NCBI GenBank assembly: GCA_051009015.1
Contig: JBPCWZ010000160.1
Span: forward strand, 1 to 13,914
Length of the DNA: 13,914 nucleotides
Source of the DNA: JAHRAH01 sp051009015
GTDB lineage: Bacteria; Pseudomonadota; Gammaproteobacteria; Tethybacterales; Persebacteraceae
Reading direction: 5' to 3'
Below the pieces are notes generated by a model. It ran no database searches. It had not been told where the DNA came from and was given only the letters and a program-made list of their open reading frames with translations. Below, piece after piece: positions 7,877 through 13,242 of this stretch. Position numbers and translations under genes: made by a program. How positions within the stretch are numbered: the stretch's first letter is position 1; each line of letters opens with the position of its first letter.

Positions 7877-9796
7877 CTAAAACGCCGCCGCTTCGCGGGC
7901 TGATTCTTCCAGGGATTGCACGAAGGGGCGCCCGTCGGTGAATTCTCTGGGGATGTTGCCGACAAAAACAGCCGCATAATCGCGGTCTTCGTATATGCCG
8001 AAAGTTACCACAAAACGCTCGGTGTCGCCGAGGCGCAGCGGATATACCATAACATTGCCGAGCGGATAGAAGTTGGCAAAGCGGCGGAGGAATTTATCCA
8101 ATGAAGCGGCGCGCTCTTGCATTACCGTCATCAATCTGCCGGTATGACCGCGCAACCCGCCCGGGCTGTTCAAAAAAGCATCCGTGGCATTTAATCTTGC
8201 CCGCAGATAACTGTCCGGCGGCAAATCGCGCCATCTTGCATTGTCGCCGATATCGCCCGCCGCCTCGCCCGGCAGGGCAAACTGCGGCAGGTTTTTATCA
8301 ACGACATAACCGCCCCCCCCGCTTTGGCTTTGGCTTTGGCTTTGTGTTGGCGCGGCAAGCGCGGTTTCATCTTGCCCCAAAAGCGGAGTTTCGTTTTGCG
8401 CCGCCGGTGCGGGTTCATTTTGCGTTGCGGTTTCGTTTTGCGCCGTGGTTTCATCTTGCCCCAAAAGGGCGGTTTCACTTTGCGCCGGAAGTGCGGCATT
8501 ATCTTGCGCCGCCGTTGTGTTTTGCTGCCGATGGTCGGGGGTTGTTGTGTCGTCAACATTATCGCCGGGCAATGTTTGTTGTTCTATCGGCGGCAGAAGT
8601 CCGTCATTCGGCGGCGTTTCGCCATCCGATAACAATAGCGGCGGTTGTTGTTCGCCCGATTCTTGCGCCGCCGTTTCCATTTCACTTTGCCCCGCCGATG
8701 CATCATCGCCCTGTGCCGAAAGTGCCGTTTGGTCTTCGGCGGCGGGTGTTTGTTCGGGTTGCGCCGCCGGTGTTGTTTCGCTTTGTGCCGGAGGTGTTTG
8801 TTCGCTTTGTTGCGGCGGCGCGGTTTGGCTTTGTGCCGGAAGTTTGTCGGCAAACCATCCGCCCCAAACCGACAAAGCGACAACCGCCGCTATCGCCGCC
8901 GCCGAAGCAAAAGCCAAAGCCGCCGCCCGCCGCCGCAAAAAGGGCTTTTCCGGCTCCTGTTTTTGTTCCACATAAAACTGAAACTTGCCATATTTCGCCC
9001 CCCGCACCGCCCGCTTGGCATCGGCGGAAGTGACCGTCACGCTCTGCCGCTCAAAAGCCGACAACAACGCCTTGTCGGCGAGGACATTGATGCGCCGCGA
9101 CAACCCGTGCGACACCGCCGTGATGAGTTTTAGCGCGCCGCCCGAAAACAAACTGCCGCCGTCATAACCGGCGGCGTTTAATCTTGTGGATATGTAATCG
9201 CGCACATCGTCAAGCCCGAAAGGTTTGAGTTCCAAAGCCAGCGTAATGCGCTCGCGCAGTTGGCGCATGTTTTGCTGGCGCAACTTGTCTTCCAATTCCG
9301 GCTGCCCGAAAAGGACGATCTGCAAAAGTTTGCCGCGCCCCGTTTCCAGGTTGGACAGCAGGCGAATCTCTTCCAGAGAATCATCCGGCATCGCCTGCGC
9401 TTCGTCTATCAATGCCACAACCCGCCGCCCTTTGGCATAGCGGTCTATCAGGCAGTTTTGGAGCATTCGCACGGTATCGGGGCGGTTTTCGTCCATGCGC
9501 AGTTCCAGTTCCTCGCAGATGTTATAAAGAATCTCGCGCCCGGACAAACTCGGGTTGGGGATATACACCAAATCAATGTTTTGATGCTGCAACTTTTCCA
9601 GCAGCGACCGCAGCAGCATGGTCTTGCCGCTACCGACTTCGCCGGTAACCATAACAATGCCCTCGCCGGCATTAATCGCATACTGCAAAGTGTGCAATAT
9701 CTCGCCGCGCCTGCCGCCGCCGTAAAAAAACTCGGTCATCGGCGTCGCGCCAAAAGGCGCTTCGCGCAAGCCAAAATGCTGAAGATAAAAAGTCAT
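7877..9796 (-). CDS. ExeA/DamX-like AAA+ ATPase with transmembrane segment and SPOR-like C-terminus
   Basis: A 639-residue inner-membrane protein. Residues 1-270 are an ExeA/GspA-type AAA+ domain: N-terminal YLQHFGLREAPFGATP, Walker A GEVGSGKT (52-59), Walker B VVALIDEAQ (126-134), sensor-like FGQPEL (163-168) and QLRERI (179-184). A single membrane segment follows RRR at about 291-312. The linker from about 318 to 530 is Gln/Glu/Pro/Thr-rich with short tandem motifs (LLGQDET twice, AQNET). The last 65 residues (FVVTFGIYEDRDYAAVFVGNIP) resemble a SPOR peptidoglycan-binding domain. This order matches DamX, a division-associated protein, as well as ExeA. ATG 9796 overlaps the Rieske stop as ATGA. 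Function in division or envelope assembly is inferred. Confidence 0.8.
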   Translation of the reverse strand: MTFYLQHFGLREAPFGATPMTEFFYGGGRRGEILHTLQYAINAGEGIVMVTGEVGSGKTMLLRSLLEKLQHQNIDLVYIPNPSLSGREILYNICEELELRMDENRPDTVRMLQNCLIDRYAKGRRVVALIDEAQAMPDDSLEEIRLLSNLETGRGKLLQIVLFGQPELEDKLRQQNMRQLRERITLALELKPFGLDDVRDYISTRLNAAGYDGGSLFSGGALKLITAVSHGLSRRINVLADKALLSAFERQSVTVTSADAKRAVRGAKYGKFQFYVEQKQEPEKPFLRRRAAALAFASAAAIAAVVALSVWGGWFADKLPAQSQTAPPQQSEQTPPAQSETTPAAQPEQTPAAEDQTALSAQGDDASAGQSEMETAAQESGEQQPPLLLSDGETPPNDGLLPPIEQQTLPGDNVDDTTTPDHRQQNTTAAQDNAALPAQSETALLGQDETTAQNETATQNEPAPAAQNETPLLGQDETALAAPTQSQSQSQSGGGGYVVDKNLPQFALPGEAAGDIGDNARWRDLPPDSYLRARLNATDAFLNSPGGLRGHTGRLMTVMQERAASLDKFLRRFANFYPLGNVMVYPLRLGDTERFVVTFGIYEDRDYAAVFVGNIPREFTDGRPFVQSLEESAREAAAF

Positions 9797-10104
9797 GCCA
9801 GATACACCGTGCCGTCTTCAACTTTGACCGGATACACTTTGAGCGGTTCTTCGGCGTCTTCCAGCGGCGCGCCGTCCGCCAAACGCCAGGTCCAAAAGTG
9901 CAGGCAGCATGTCAATGTGCATTTGCCGTTTTCGTCCTCGCCGATTTCGCCGTCTGCGAGCGGCGCGGCTTGATGCGGGCATTCGCCTTCGGCGGCAAAA
10001 TATTCGCCGCCGCAACAGGCGACGACAACCGCCCCGCCGTCCGGCCCGCGGCATTCCAATAGCGCCCCGTCTTTCAGGTCGGCGGTTTTGCATAACGGAT
10101 GCAT
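9793..10104 (-). CDS. Small Rieske [2Fe-2S] ferredoxin
   Basis: A 103-residue soluble Rieske protein that would pass single electrons to an oxygenase or reductase partner; no partner is encoded here. Cluster ligands are visible as C42-P-H44 and C66-C-L-H69, followed by FWTWRLADGAPL, the usual post-ligand strand. The spacing between His44 and Cys66 is 21 residues, longer than the 15-17 common in this family, and an extra Cys67 (plus Cys62) sits next to the second motif. ATG 10104 overlaps the tolC stop as TAATG and is preceded by AGAGG. It is sandwiched between tolC and the DamX-like gene with no spacing, so it is co-expressed with envelope genes. Confidence 0.87.
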   Translation of the reverse strand: MHPLCKTADLKDGALLECRGPDGGAVVVACCGGEYFAAEGECPHQAAPLADGEIGEDENGKCTLTCCLHFWTWRLADGAPLEDAEEPLKVYPVKVEDGTVYLA

Positions 10105-11393
10105 TAATCTGTCCTCTCTTTTTTTTGGAAAAACCCGGCGACAAGGACGACAAAGTTATCGTCAATGCCGCCGGCAAGTTCGTGCAGTCCTATCAGGTTG
10201 CCGAGATAGTCATACTGCGCACGGCGTAATTGTAAACGAGAATCAAACAAATCCTCCTCCGCCGACAATACTTCGGCGATGGTGCGGGCGCCAAGTTGAT
10301 GCCCCATCTCCACGACTCCGAGGGCGGAATTGGCGGCATCGGTAGCGGTTGTCAGGGCGCGCATGGTGGCAATGTCGGCGCGTATCGCGCCGATGCGCTC
10401 TTTGGTCGTGCGCTCTTCTTCGCGGCGGACGGATACCAGCCGCGCGCCGGCGGCGCGCAAACTTGCCATCAGGCGGCGTTTTTCCGCGCCGATGCGCCCG
10501 CCGGTAAAAAGCGGCTGGCGCAGCGAAAAGCCGAAACGACCGGTAAAACTTCGCAACTTCCTGCCGTCATTGGACACGCCGGCGGAAACATCCAACTCCG
10601 GATAAACCGAATTCTCGGCGGCGACAAGCGACCACTTTGCGCCGTCGCGGGCGGCTTTGGCGGCGGTGCGGCGCAAACTTCCGGCGGCGACTTTTGTCAT
10701 CCATGCATCTTCCGGCGGCAGGGCAAAAACCGCCGCCCGCCGCAAACTCGCCACAAAAGGCGGCGCGCCGGCAAGTTGCAGCAGCACTTCCCGCGCCGCC
10801 GCCAAATCATTGCGCGCCCGGGCGATTTGCGCTTCAACATCAAAAACCCGCGCTTTGGCGCTCAACACATCCGACTCCAAGCCATTACCGGCAAGGCGCA
10901 GTTGTTCGGCGCGCTTTTGCCTTTCTTGCAAAGTTTTCTTTCGCGCCGACAACAACACCAAAGTATCGGCGGCAAGTTGCACCCGCAGCCAGCCGCGCAA
11001 AACCTGCGCGCGAAGCGATTGCAGCGCCGCTTTGGTATTTGCCTGTTCGGCAAAAACGCGGGTTGTTGCCGCTTGCCAACTGTATACATTGCGCAAACTG
11101 AAAGTTTGCACAATCTCCGCGCTTGCATTCGGGCGGTCGTTTATGCCGCCGCCTTCGGCAAAAACACGCCCCGCCTGCGCGCTTGCCTGCGGGCGCAGAG
11201 CAGCCCGCGATATGTTTGCCTGTTCCTTATTCGCGGCAAAATCCTCACGCACCGCCAGATAACCGGCATCATATTCTTCGGCAAGTTTTACCAACTCTGT
11301 CAAACCGCGCTCTTCTTCGTCGCCCGCCGATGCGGCGGCAAATGCCAATGCGGCGGCAAACGCCAATGCGGCGGCGGCGGAAAACAGTTTCAT
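10104..11393 (-). CDS. tolC: TolC-family outer-membrane efflux channel
   Basis: A 429-residue outer-membrane factor that trimerises into a channel for type I secretion or drug efflux. The signal peptide is clear (MKLFSAAAALAFAAALAFAA, cut near SA/GDE). The mature part shows the duplicated TolC pattern: long amphipathic helices (TELVKLAEEYDAGYLAVRED, NKEQANISRAALRPQASAQA; ARKKTLQERQKRAEQLRLAG, ESDVLSAKARVFDVEAQIAR) and second-repeat elements (ENSVYPELDVSAGV, LRQPLFTGGRIGAEKRRL, QLGARTIAEVLSAEEDLFDS, LRRAQYDYLGNLIGL). The ATG shares its A with the pcm stop (TGATG). No adaptor or inner-membrane pump gene is nearby, so the system served is unknown. Confidence 0.92.
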   Translation of the reverse strand: MKLFSAAAALAFAAALAFAAASAGDEEERGLTELVKLAEEYDAGYLAVREDFAANKEQANISRAALRPQASAQAGRVFAEGGGINDRPNASAEIVQTFSLRNVYSWQAATTRVFAEQANTKAALQSLRAQVLRGWLRVQLAADTLVLLSARKKTLQERQKRAEQLRLAGNGLESDVLSAKARVFDVEAQIARARNDLAAAREVLLQLAGAPPFVASLRRAAVFALPPEDAWMTKVAAGSLRRTAAKAARDGAKWSLVAAENSVYPELDVSAGVSNDGRKLRSFTGRFGFSLRQPLFTGGRIGAEKRRLMASLRAAGARLVSVRREEERTTKERIGAIRADIATMRALTTATDAANSALGVVEMGHQLGARTIAEVLSAEEDLFDSRLQLRRAQYDYLGNLIGLHELAGGIDDNFVVLVAGFFQKKERTD

Positions 11394-12037
11394 CAAAACT
11401 TAAACCGCGGCGGCTGCGGGGCATTAACCAAAGGTTCTATGCAAGTTTCCAACAAATCAAATGTCCGCCGCACATCATTGCCGTGCTTTCGCAAAAGCCG
11501 CAAAGTCATCGCCGGGGCATCGCCGATAACGCAAAGCAACCTGCCGCCGTTTTTGATTTGATGCCACAAAGCGGGCGGAAGTATCGGCGAAGAAGCCGTC
11601 AGCACAATAGCATCAAAAGGCGCTTCGTCCGGCAAACCGCCGACGCCGTCCGCACAGCGAACATCCACATTGCGGGCGCCAAAACCCGCCAGCCGCCCGG
11701 CGGCGTCTTTTGCCAACTTTTCGTCTATTTCCATCGTAATGACTTCGCCCGCCATCAAACCGAGCATGGCGGCAAAAAACCCGCTGCCGGTGCCGATATG
11801 CAATATCTTCTCTTCCCTGCCCGGCATCAGCGCCTGCAGCATTCTCGCTTCCAACTTCGGCTCCAGCATAAAACGCCCGCCGCCCAATGGCAACTGCGCC
11901 TCGTCAAAAGCAAAACGGCGCAGGGAATCATTTGCCGCAAAATCCTCGCGGTTGATATCCCGATACACCGCCAAAACCCGCGCATCCAGCACTTCCCAAG
12001 TGCGGAGTTGCCCGTCAATCATCTGCTGTTGCGTCAT
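11393..12037 (-). CDS. pcm: Protein-L-isoaspartate O-methyltransferase-like protein
   Basis: A 214-residue class I SAM-dependent methyltransferase of the PCMT family, whose classic member repairs L-isoaspartyl residues. It begins MTQQQMIDGQLRTWEVLD, matching the MVDGQLR start seen in PCMT homologues next to tolC; the SAM motif is ILHIGTGSGFFAAML (78-92) with acidic MEID (102-105), and FDAIVLTASSPILPPAL follows as in PCMT. The catalytic loop normally reading TISQP is FMLEP (56-60), so true isoaspartate repair is doubtful. ATG 12037 lies 23 bases after the tRNA 3' end; no Shine-Dalgarno is visible. The open frame extends into the tRNA, but that extension is not protein-like. Confidence 0.8.
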   Translation of the reverse strand: MTQQQMIDGQLRTWEVLDARVLAVYRDINREDFAANDSLRRFAFDEAQLPLGGGRFMLEPKLEARMLQALMPGREEKILHIGTGSGFFAAMLGLMAGEVITMEIDEKLAKDAAGRLAGFGARNVDVRCADGVGGLPDEAPFDAIVLTASSPILPPALWHQIKNGGRLLCVIGDAPAMTLRLLRKHGNDVRRTFDLLETCIEPLVNAPQPPRFKF

Positions 12038-12060
12038 TGATAAAAAAGGTTGCCGCCGGT

Positions 12061-12145
12061 GCCGAGGAGAGGACTCGAACCTCCACAGGGTTTTCACCCC
12101 ACTAGGGCCTGAACCTAGCGCGTCTGCCAATTCCGCCACCTCGGC
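12061..12145 (-). tRNA. tRNA-Leu (anticodon CAG)
   Basis: An 85-base class II tRNA. The acceptor stem GCCGAGG/CCTCGGC is a perfect 7 bp. The anticodon stem CTAGG/CCTAG encloses TTCAGGC with anticodon CAG at 12111-12109, which reads CUG. A long variable arm (GGGGT-GAAA-ACCCT) is typical of leucine tRNA, and the T-arm is GGAGG-TTCGAGT-CCTCT. The base after the acceptor stem is A, followed by CCG, so the 3' CCA is not encoded and must be added. A run of six T at 12049-12044 on the transcribed strand may stop transcription before pcm. Confidence 0.97.
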
Positions 12146-12164
12146 CGGTTAGGGCGGTGCATAT

Positions 12165-12193
12165 TCTATAATACCCATTGGAGAATACGACAA
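12165..12193 (-). promoter_or_regulatory. Candidate promoter for tRNA-Leu (and pcm operon)
   Basis: On the minus strand TTGTCG (12193-12188) and TATAGA (12170-12165) are separated by exactly 17 bases. The start would be near 12158, about 13 bases before the mature tRNA 5' end. The -35 element overlaps the hisI start codon and the -10 overlaps the opposing hisI -10. Confidence 0.5.
12167..12172 (+). promoter_or_regulatory. Candidate -10 element for hisI
   Basis: A perfect TATAAT on the plus strand, with predicted start near 12179, just before the GGAG ribosome site at 12180-12183. The -35 region falls in the tRNA-Leu 5' end and is poor (GCCGGT), so activity would rest mainly on the -10. Confidence 0.5.
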
Positions 12194-12552
12194 TGACCGA
12201 TGCACAAAACCCGCCAACGCCGCCGCCCGGTTTGCGCTTTGATGCCAGCGGGCTGATACCGGTTATCGCCCAATGCGCCGACAGCGGCGCGGTTTTGATG
12301 ATGGCATGGATGACGCCCGACACACTGGCGGAAACGCTGGCAAGCGGGCAGATGGTCTATTATTCGCGCTCGCGCAATTGCAGATGGCGCAAAGGCGAAA
12401 CATCGGGAAACACCCAGCAATGCCTCGCCCTCACCGCAGATTGCGATGGCGATACCATTCTCGCCAAAGTGCGCCAAAAAGGCGCGGCATGCCACACCGG
12501 CAAACCTTCCTGCTTCTTCAACAACCTGCCGCCGCCAATAGCAAAGCCCTGA
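12193..12552 (+). CDS. hisI: Phosphoribosyl-AMP cyclohydrolase (HisI)
   Basis: Opens the adenine ring of phosphoribosyl-AMP, the third step of histidine synthesis, in the cytoplasm. The 119-residue protein shows all family blocks: GLIPVIAQCADSGAVLMMAW (20-39), YYSRSR (56-61), WRKGETSGN (65-73), the metal-binding DCDGD (83-87) and ACHTGKPSCF (99-108) with Cys100 and Cys107. It is monofunctional, with no HisE pyrophosphohydrolase domain, and stops shortly after the last motif. ATG 12193 is preceded by GGAG at 12180-12183; an upstream in-frame TTG at 12178 is less likely. No other his gene is in the window, so it is an isolated pathway gene divergent from tRNA-Leu. Confidence 0.95.
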   Translation: MTDAQNPPTPPPGLRFDASGLIPVIAQCADSGAVLMMAWMTPDTLAETLASGQMVYYSRSRNCRWRKGETSGNTQQCLALTADCDGDTILAKVRQKGAACHTGKPSCFFNNLPPPIAKP

Positions 12553-12578
12553 AAGGGCGAAATGGTATGGCACAGCGC

Positions 12579-12605
12579 GGCGGATTTGCCGCCTTGTTTG
12601 GCGTT
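12579..12605 (+). terminator. Candidate terminator after hisI
   Basis: GGCGG-ATTTG-CCGCC (12579-12593) forms a 5-bp GC stem followed by the T-rich TTGTTTGGCGTTTT. The T tract is interrupted, so termination efficiency is uncertain. The hisI stop is at 12552. Confidence 0.45.
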
Positions 12606-12673
12606 TTGCTTGTATTGTTTTGTGTTTTGCGCGGGTTGTTTCGGCTTTTGTTTGTCTTTGCAAAACTTCCCGC

Positions 12674-12700
12674 CGCCTTAATTTAACATTAATTAAGGCG
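12674..12700. repeat. Perfect 10-bp inverted repeat, 7-base loop
   Basis: CGCCTTAATT (12674-12683) and AATTAAGGCG (12691-12700) are exact reverse complements around TAACATT. No T run follows on either side, so it does not look like a terminator. It also contains TTAA-N7-TTAA (12678-12692), the spacing of CtrA sites in alphaproteobacteria; binding is speculative. Confidence 0.7.
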
Positions 12701-12708
12701 CAGAAATG

Positions 12709-12876
12709 TCGTGCAAAGGCAAATTTTTCTTTTGCAAAGGCGTGAAAATCAAAAATTAGTGCTTGCAAGACCTTTGCAAAGACAAAAAAAGCAAAAATTA
12801 GTGTTTGCACGACATTTGCAAAGGCGTGAAAATGAAAAATTAGTGCTTGCAAAAGAAAAATTAGTGTTTGCAAAAG
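12709..12876. repeat. Iteron-like array of 21-bp units (A/B alternating)
   Basis: Eight consecutive 21-base units. B units begin AAAAATTAGTG followed by C/T TTGCA and start at 12751, 12793, 12835 and 12856. A units carry (T)TTGCAAAGGCGTGAAAAT or diverged forms and start at 12709, 12730, 12772 and 12814. The order A-A-B-A-B-A-B-B gives a 42-base compound period. The block is much more AT-rich than its surroundings. It resembles a protein-binding array (iterons, partition site or regulatory cluster); it is not CRISPR, as there are no unique spacers. Confidence 0.85.
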
Positions 12877-12990
12877 AAAAAACAACCTTATCAAACCCCC
12901 GCCGCCGCCGCAAAAAACGCCGCCGATGCCGTGTTTTCGGGCGATTCGGGCGGATTCGGGGCGAATTCGTCCAATGCCGCCCTTTTCGTC

Positions 12991-13010
12991 ATTTCGGCAA
13001 AAGCGGGAAT
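12991..13010. repeat. Degenerate dRS3-like palindromic repeat
   Basis: ATTTCGGC-AAAA-GCGGGAAT, preceded by CGTC and followed by CTG, resembles the widespread ATTCCCGC-N-GCGGGAAT element described as dRS3 in Neisseria and found in many proteobacteria. The minus-strand reading gives the familiar spurious peptide PQIPAFAEMTKR. One stem position is mismatched and one is a G-T pair. Confidence 0.5.
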
Positions 13011-13033
13011 CTGTGGGCGGGGAGCGGATAAGC

Positions 13034-13060
13034 GGCGGGTTTTGCCGCCTTTGGTGTTTT
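13034..13060 (+). terminator. Terminator-like hairpin, second copy
   Basis: GGCGG-GTTTTG-CCGCC (13034-13049) followed by TTTGGTGTTTT. It closely matches the hairpin and tail after hisI. No gene ends directly before it, so it may insulate the downstream promoter or be a copied element. Confidence 0.4.
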
Positions 13061-13072
13061 GGGCGGGTTTTG

Positions 13073-13081
13073 TGCTAATAT
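13073..13081 (+). promoter_or_regulatory. Extended -10 promoter for the structured RNA / lipoprotein
   Basis: TGCTAATAT is a TG-N-TAATAT extended -10. The predicted start is near 13088, the first bases of the long RNA stem. A weak TTGGTG at 13051-13056 is 19 bases upstream, as expected when an extended -10 compensates for a poor -35. Confidence 0.6.
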
Positions 13082-13086
13082 TGTCA

Positions 13087-13212
13087 TTGACCTGTCCATT
13101 GCATGGAACTCGCTTGTCGGGTTTCCGTGTAATACAAAACCCGATACTTACGGCGGGAAATAGCCGGAATATTTGCCATGTGGTGGATAGGTCAAGCCCG
13201 ACTTCGGTTGGG
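13087..13212 (+). ncRNA. Structured RNA (three-way junction plus UUCG hairpin), leader or ncRNA
   Basis: The outer stem P1 pairs 13087-13106 with 13176-13195 over 20 positions: TGACCTGTCCATTGCATGG with CCATGTGGTGGATAGGTCA plus a closing T-A. Four of the pairs are G-U, valid only in RNA from the plus strand. Inside, P2 pairs 13115-13124 with 13137-13146 (10 bp, one G-U) with a 12-base loop, and a short P3, CGGC/GCCG, lies at 13151-13166. A separate hairpin, CCCGAC-TTCG-GTTGGG (13197-13212), has a UUCG tetraloop. An extended -10 promoter ends six bases before P1. It lies 30 bases upstream of the lipoprotein start, so it may be a cis-acting leader or a free small RNA. I do not recognise a known Rfam family. 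Confidence 0.65.
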
Positions 13213-13242
13213 ATTTGGAAAATTCACACAGAGGAAAAAACA

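Larger units (their letters stand above)
12553..13086. other. Gene-free, repeat-rich segment downstream of hisI
   Basis: I find no credible gene here. In order it contains a terminator-like hairpin (12579-12593), a GT-rich stretch (about 12594-12660) of repeated GTTTTG-like words, a perfect palindrome (12674-12700), an AT-rich array of 21-bp units (12709-12876), a CGCCGC-rich stretch with repeated GATTCGGGCG-like words (about 12897-12970), a degenerate dRS3-like repeat (12991-13010) and a second hairpin (13034-13049). Open frames through the array on both strands show a 7-residue period, which is what a 21-bp DNA repeat forces. Confidence 0.7.

Noticed and set aside
12563..12682. Small plus-strand frame starting MVWHSAADLPPC after hisI
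   Set aside because: It crosses the terminator-like hairpin and the GT-rich stretch, and its Cys/Phe-rich composition looks like translation of low-complexity DNA.
12709..12876. CRISPR array
   Set aside because: The units abut each other without unique spacers, and no cas gene is present.
12166..12894. Long minus-strand open frame with heptad-like repeats (LLQALIF, HFHAFAN) across the array and hisI
   Set aside because: It is antisense to an unmistakable hisI for half its length, and the 7-residue period is the automatic translation of a 21-bp DNA repeat.
12888..12896. DnaA box (TTATCAAAC) suggesting a chromosome origin at the array
   Set aside because: It differs from the TTATNCACA consensus at key positions and I see no cluster of boxes, so an origin is only one of several readings of the array.
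12891..12991. Small minus-strand open frame MTKRAALDEFAPNPPESPEN
   Set aside because: Its start lies in the dRS3-like repeat, which commonly yields a spurious peptide of this type, and no ribosome site precedes it.
12711..13031. Plus-strand frame with KLVLAKE-type heptads
   Set aside because: It starts at a GTG without a ribosome site, the repeat differences change amino acids freely, and the downstream part is Arg-rich translation of CGCCGC repeats and the dRS3-like element.
13087..13195. Transposon or MITE with 20-bp terminal inverted repeats
   Set aside because: The four arm differences are all of the kind that keep G-U pairing in one RNA strand, no target-site duplication is visible, and a promoter abuts the outer stem. 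Not fully excluded.
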